56,169 nt of DNA from assembly GCF_017377715.1 (NCBI RefSeq), contig NZ_JAFVMF010000023.1:1-56169 (forward strand). Reading direction: 5' to 3'. Both the position numbers and the translations under genes were made by a program. This document shows, piece after piece, positions 52,921-56,169 of this stretch. The stretch is from Acetobacter sacchari. Lineage in GTDB: Bacteria; Pseudomonadota; Alphaproteobacteria; Acetobacterales; Acetobacteraceae. Each line of letters opens with the position of its first letter. The first letter of the stretch is position 1. The notes beneath the pieces are model-generated. The model searched no databases. It was not told the DNA's origin and saw only the letters and a program-made list of their open reading frames with translations.

Positions 52921-55641
52921 ATGGCGACCAGTTCAGTTTCAACCGGGCAATCTTCGAACGGCCTGATCGTCGCCAGTGGAGATGTCCTCACAGTCGATTC
53001 CCGCGGTGTCGTTGAAAACACCACCGTGCAAAGCGGCGGCAGCCTGATTGTTTCAGGAGAAGCCGATATGACGATCATACAATCAGGCGGCGTCCTGACT
53101 GTGTCTTCCGGAGGGACGACGTCACACTCCACCATTAGCGGCAGCGGCAATCCTGCTTATGCGCTTACAGAAAACACCGAAATCGTGCTCAATGGCGGTT
53201 CGGCCGCTGATGTAACCATCTCGTCAGGCGCACAGCTACATATATCGAGCGGGGGAACTGCCTCAAACATAATTGTGGAATCCGGAGGATATCTCAATGT
53301 TGATATTCTCGGCTCGGCATCGAACATAACCGTCGAATCAGGCGGCGCTGTCATGAACTGGCGCGGAACCATAGACGGCGTCACCGTATCGTCGGGCGGC
53401 GTTCTGATGGTTTACAAGAACTCCAATACCTGGCTCACAGTTCCCACCAGTAACGCCACTCTGATGCCGGGCGCGTATGTCGATTTTGTAAGTTCGGGTT
53501 ACAGCGATGAAGCAGGCGTCTCTTATAACTCCAGTACAGGAGAATTAGACTTCACGTCGAACGGCACTGCCAATACCAGTACACCCATCTACGTGGCCGG
53601 CGGCCACGTCGCGAGAGACTTCACGGTCATGAGCGACGGCAGTGGCGGGACTCTGGTGCTGATAGCGTGTTTTTGCGCCGGAACCCATATAACGACATCA
53701 GATGGGGAAGTGCCCGTGGAGGCGTTACGCATCGGCGATAATGTCCTAACTGTAGAGGGAAAAATTCGATCAATACGATGGATCGGAAAACGGAACTATT
53801 CAGCCTCGGCAGAAAAGGAAAATCCTGATCTAACCCCGGTAGTTTTTCTAAAAGGATCGCTTGGATCCGGATTGCCGCGTCGCGATCTTTACGTATCGCA
53901 GAATCACGCCATGTTTATTGAAGGTAATTTAATTCCGGCCAGAAGCCTAATAAACGGAAAAAATATCTTTATAAAAAAAACAGGAAAAGACATACAGTAT
54001 TTTCATATAGAATTGGATAATCACGATATAATTTTCGCTGAAGGCGCCGCAACGGAAACATTTATAGACGACGGAGGCCGATGCGAATTTCAAAATATAA
54101 ACGAGTATTTTTCATTATATAAAAATTGCAATACAAAACCCGCAAGCTATTGCGCCCCCCGAATCGACAGCGGAGAGAAACTCGAAGAAATTCGTAATCG
54201 ACTTTTTAATTTTCCTTTATCTAATTCGATATTCGGAAAAATAAATGGATACATAACATCCGTATCGGAAACAAATATATCAGGCTGGATAGAGGAGAAT
54301 TCGAAAAAACTACAAAAATTACGTATAGTTGTCGACGACATAACATTAGGCACAATAACACCCAAAGGTCCGCCCAAATTATCCGACGGTATTCATATAA
54401 TAGAATTCGATTTTATAGTTGACGGAGGATTAAACCCGTACCAACGACACGTCGTGCGCATAATTAGAATCGACGATGGATCAGAAATCAGTGGCTCACC
54501 ATATGTTGTTCATCCAGTTCGGCCGGAAGCGATTCCTGTTTCCGCTATTAAATCGACTTCCTTCGCTGGATATCTCGATCATGCCGGAAGACAGCGTATC
54601 ACTGGTTGGGCGCATAGCGGGAATAACGACACAAAACCTGTTGCGATACAGATATTGATAAACGGCAAATTCTTTACTCGATCCGTTGCTAACAAATACA
54701 GAAAAGACATAGAAAGTGCAGGATATGACACAGGAATGCACGGTTTCGATCTGATTCTCCCCATCAGCCTGCCGCCCAACCAATCGCATGTAATACAAGT
54801 TACACGTGAAAGCGATGGAGTGGAATTGATTGGATCTCCTGTCATATTAGAGGTATCAAAAGAACTTGACGACAGTTTCGTCCAATACATCTCCCGATTT
54901 ACCGACACTATCGATAGTCTTGATAATCAAAAGAAATTTTTAAATGTTCTCTCCGAACAGACGCAAAAAATTCGGAAACGCGTCGCGGATAGCGCCACGG
55001 CAATCAATGAACGTAATTTGGAACAAGAGATGGCCCGACGTCTCGGTCGTTCTCTTACAGTGGAGGTCGTCCATAAGCGTCCACGAGCGCTGCTAATCGA
55101 CGATTATGCACCGCGCGACGATCCTCGTTCAAAAATTCTTCTCAAGCATATGAAGCGCTTAGAAGAACTCGGCTACGAAGTTAGTTTCATAGCCGCCTCT
55201 TCGTTAAAAAGTGAACCATTTGAGTCGAAAGATTTTGAAATTTACTCTATCACCCAATGGGGTAAACCGTATTTCGGATCCGTGGAAGAAGTCTTTCGCC
55301 TTCAAAACGACAGCTTCAATCTTATTTACTTCCATCGAACGAGCGTGGCCGTCAGCTATATCGCACTTGCCCGTCGTTATCAAAAAAAAGCAAAAATTTA
55401 TTACTCTCCAGGGGACAGGGCCCATTTACAAATTGCAGAAGAGACGTCGGTTACAGACAATGAAAATCTCGCCATGCAAGGCCGCCGAATAAATCTATAC
55501 GAAACGTCGGCCTCGGTCATGGCGGACGTTCTAGTTCTTAAAAATATCAATTCATATCCAGAATCTCTCAACATGGCGCCTACACTCCGCGTAGTTGCTG
55601 AAACGTCCCCTGATCTTTGGCCAAAAGTCGATTTTTTGTGA
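52921..55641 (+). CDS. Chimeric Hint-domain protein with repeat passenger and glycosyltransferase-like half-domain
   Basis: 906 residues. Residues 1-245 are AIDA-like short repeats (units such as VTISSGAQLHISSGGTASNIIVESGG) forming a likely beta-solenoid. Residues about 250-390 are a Hint domain: ACFCAGTHITTSDGEVPVEALRIGDNVLT (candidate cleavage Cys250), SQNHAMFIEGNLIPARSLINGK and NHDIIFAEGAATETFIDD. Two related beta-sandwich modules follow at about 440-531 and 547-645 (GWxxxxxxxPVxIQILINGK...GMHGFDLILP...HVIQVTRESDGVELIGSPV), then a helical linker (650-715). Residues 716-890 (RPRALLIDDYAPRDDPRSKILLKHMKRLEELGYEVSFI) look like the N-terminal Rossmann half of a GT-B glycosyltransferase; the donor-binding half is missing. 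No signal peptide was seen. The 3' two thirds are much more AT-rich than the 5' part, suggesting a recombined gene. Confidence 0.8.
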   Translation: MATSSVSTGQSSNGLIVASGDVLTVDSRGVVENTTVQSGGSLIVSGEADMTIIQSGGVLTVSSGGTTSHSTISGSGNPAYALTENTEIVLNGGSAADVTISSGAQLHISSGGTASNIIVESGGYLNVDILGSASNITVESGGAVMNWRGTIDGVTVSSGGVLMVYKNSNTWLTVPTSNATLMPGAYVDFVSSGYSDEAGVSYNSSTGELDFTSNGTANTSTPIYVAGGHVARDFTVMSDGSGGTLVLIACFCAGTHITTSDGEVPVEALRIGDNVLTVEGKIRSIRWIGKRNYSASAEKENPDLTPVVFLKGSLGSGLPRRDLYVSQNHAMFIEGNLIPARSLINGKNIFIKKTGKDIQYFHIELDNHDIIFAEGAATETFIDDGGRCEFQNINEYFSLYKNCNTKPASYCAPRIDSGEKLEEIRNRLFNFPLSNSIFGKINGYITSVSETNISGWIEENSKKLQKLRIVVDDITLGTITPKGPPKLSDGIHIIEFDFIVDGGLNPYQRHVVRIIRIDDGSEISGSPYVVHPVRPEAIPVSAIKSTSFAGYLDHAGRQRITGWAHSGNNDTKPVAIQILINGKFFTRSVANKYRKDIESAGYDTGMHGFDLILPISLPPNQSHVIQVTRESDGVELIGSPVILEVSKELDDSFVQYISRFTDTIDSLDNQKKFLNVLSEQTQKIRKRVADSATAINERNLEQEMARRLGRSLTVEVVHKRPRALLIDDYAPRDDPRSKILLKHMKRLEELGYEVSFIAASSLKSEPFESKDFEIYSITQWGKPYFGSVEEVFRLQNDSFNLIYFHRTSVAVSYIALARRYQKKAKIYYSPGDRAHLQIAEETSVTDNENLAMQGRRINLYETSASVMADVLVLKNINSYPESLNMAPTLRVVAETSPDLWPKVDFL

Positions 55642-55800
55642 GAAAAATTCTCCCGTATAACAATAAGAAATTTCGAAATTTACAGTATCAAACCTATCCT
55701 TATAACTGACTCTGTAGTCACAAATTGATTTGCGAAAAATCACAAATTTAGCCGCAGAGACGTCTATCCTTCCGTTTCACTGCCGGAGAAAGTCTTCCTC

Positions 55801-56106
55801 ATGGATATGTCTCTTTTTATCACAACGATCCTTGGTTTTATACCACCGAGCTATGCCGCAACGAGCGTTTCGTTCGTATCATTCACAGTAGCTTCGTGCG
55901 CGCTCGTCATGCGTTTCTGGAAGCCACCTTCGAGTGACTCCCGCTGGATTGCCGTTTACAAAGTCGTCAGCGCACTCGCTCAGGCGCGCGGTTGGAACGC
56001 CTGCGCCTATCAGCCTGATCGTAAGGCGTTGATGGTCCCTATATCGACATCTCGCTCGGAGGCAGCAGACACTCTCGGGTTGCAATCCGACGATACACGA
56101 CCGTAA
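55801..56106 (+). CDS. Small membrane protein, holin-like
   Basis: 101 residues. One or two N-terminal transmembrane segments (LFITTILGFIPPSYAATSVSFVSFTVASCALVMRFW) are followed by a soluble tail (SRWIAVYKVVSALAQARGWNACAYQPDRK). Short proteins of this layout, with W...Y.VVSxLAQARG after a membrane hairpin, occur in prophage regions as putative holins; that reading is tentative. GGAGAAAG precedes the ATG by 8 nt. It sits between the AT-rich Hint gene and a presumed insertion sequence end, so it may be a prophage or island remnant. Confidence 0.6.
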   Translation: MDMSLFITTILGFIPPSYAATSVSFVSFTVASCALVMRFWKPPSSDSRWIAVYKVVSALAQARGWNACAYQPDRKALMVPISTSRSEAADTLGLQSDDTRP

Positions 56107-56117
56107 AACTTCACTTA

Positions 56118-56169
56118 GAGCCTGTTTGGAAAATCACGGGTGAGCATTTCTGCGCATGAGATTGGCGCC
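56118..56169. mobile_element. Probable left end of an IS5/IS1031-type insertion sequence (cut by the window edge)
   Basis: GAGCCTGTTTGGAAAATC begins at 56118 directly after TTA (56115-56117). A GAGCC...GGAAA terminal repeat following a TNA target triplet is characteristic of the IS1031 group of the IS5 family, common in acetic acid bacteria. Only 52 bp are visible and no transposase or opposite end, so this is a tentative call. Confidence 0.4.

Noticed and set aside
52980..53420. DNA repeat or CRISPR-like array in the Hint gene
   Set aside because: The repeats are at protein level (SSGG-type units) with variable DNA sequence and no spacers; they belong to the solenoid passenger.

Overview
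The window looks like chromosomal DNA of an alphaproteobacterium, most likely an acetic acid bacterium or another member of the Acetobacteraceae. This rests on the mnmE-mnmG-rsmG-parA-parB block with parS-like sites, the petBC cytochrome bc1 genes, a serine palmitoyltransferase locus, and a Hint-domain surface-type protein. Family assignments were made by reading the sequence; no database search was run. Most of the DNA is GC-rich. The hpa catabolic region (about 18.6-24.1 kb) is less so, and the last 3.6 kb is markedly AT-rich.

Left end (1-6.1 kb): a polysaccharide-type flippase, a CDP-glycerol-glycerophosphotransferase-like enzyme, a fatty acyl-AMP ligase, an acyl carrier protein and a serine palmitoyltransferase, all on + and tightly spaced. 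The last three are the entry steps of bacterial sphingolipid synthesis; the first two could add and export a head group. At 6.6-9.4 kb a perfect 20-bp Zur-like palindrome separates a divergent zinc-homeostasis pair: two DUF1826-type genes (the second diverged) and a COG0523 metallochaperone GTPase. At 9.5-11.3 kb lies an encapsulin nanocompartment operon (DyP peroxidase with a C-terminal cargo peptide, then the shell protein). At 11.6-15.6 kb are mtnP and petCB, without a Rieske gene, divergent from hemF.

17.0-30.2 kb is a complete 4-hydroxyphenylacetate (homoprotocatechuate) meta-cleavage locus. hpaBC make homoprotocatechuate; hpaD, E, F, G, H and I take it to pyruvate and succinate semialdehyde; gabD oxidises the latter to succinate. 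HpaR (MarR) and HpaA (AraC) are the regulators, and a small Mpv17-like membrane protein and an OprB-type porin follow. The ring-cleavage enzyme is the VOC (type I) kind and HpaG is single-domain, so the set is not an E. coli copy.

30.7-41.6 kb: an aminotransferase-amidase-aldehyde dehydrogenase operon, a DXD glycosyltransferase, a divergent SDR/LysR pair around a strong 30-bp interrupted palindrome, a 2-oxoadipate dioxygenase/decarboxylase (HglS type) and an ACS-family MFS transporter. 41.7-48.0 kb: ogt, then mnmE, mnmG, rsmG, parA and parB, with parS-like sites inside mnmE and rsmG, followed by tRNA-Lys(CTT). This marks the neighbourhood of the replication origin, although no oriC was seen.

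48.5-52.5 kb: azoR/HxlR and LysR/SDR divergent pairs, a CatB-type acetyltransferase and YnfA. 52.5-56.2 kb: after a 13-bp-stem hairpin the composition falls to AT-rich. A 906-residue chimera follows (AIDA-like repeats, Hint domain, two beta-sandwich modules, half of a glycosyltransferase fold), then a small holin-like membrane protein and what appears to be the terminal repeat of an IS5/IS1031-type insertion sequence at the window edge. The chimera is the most unusual object in the window.
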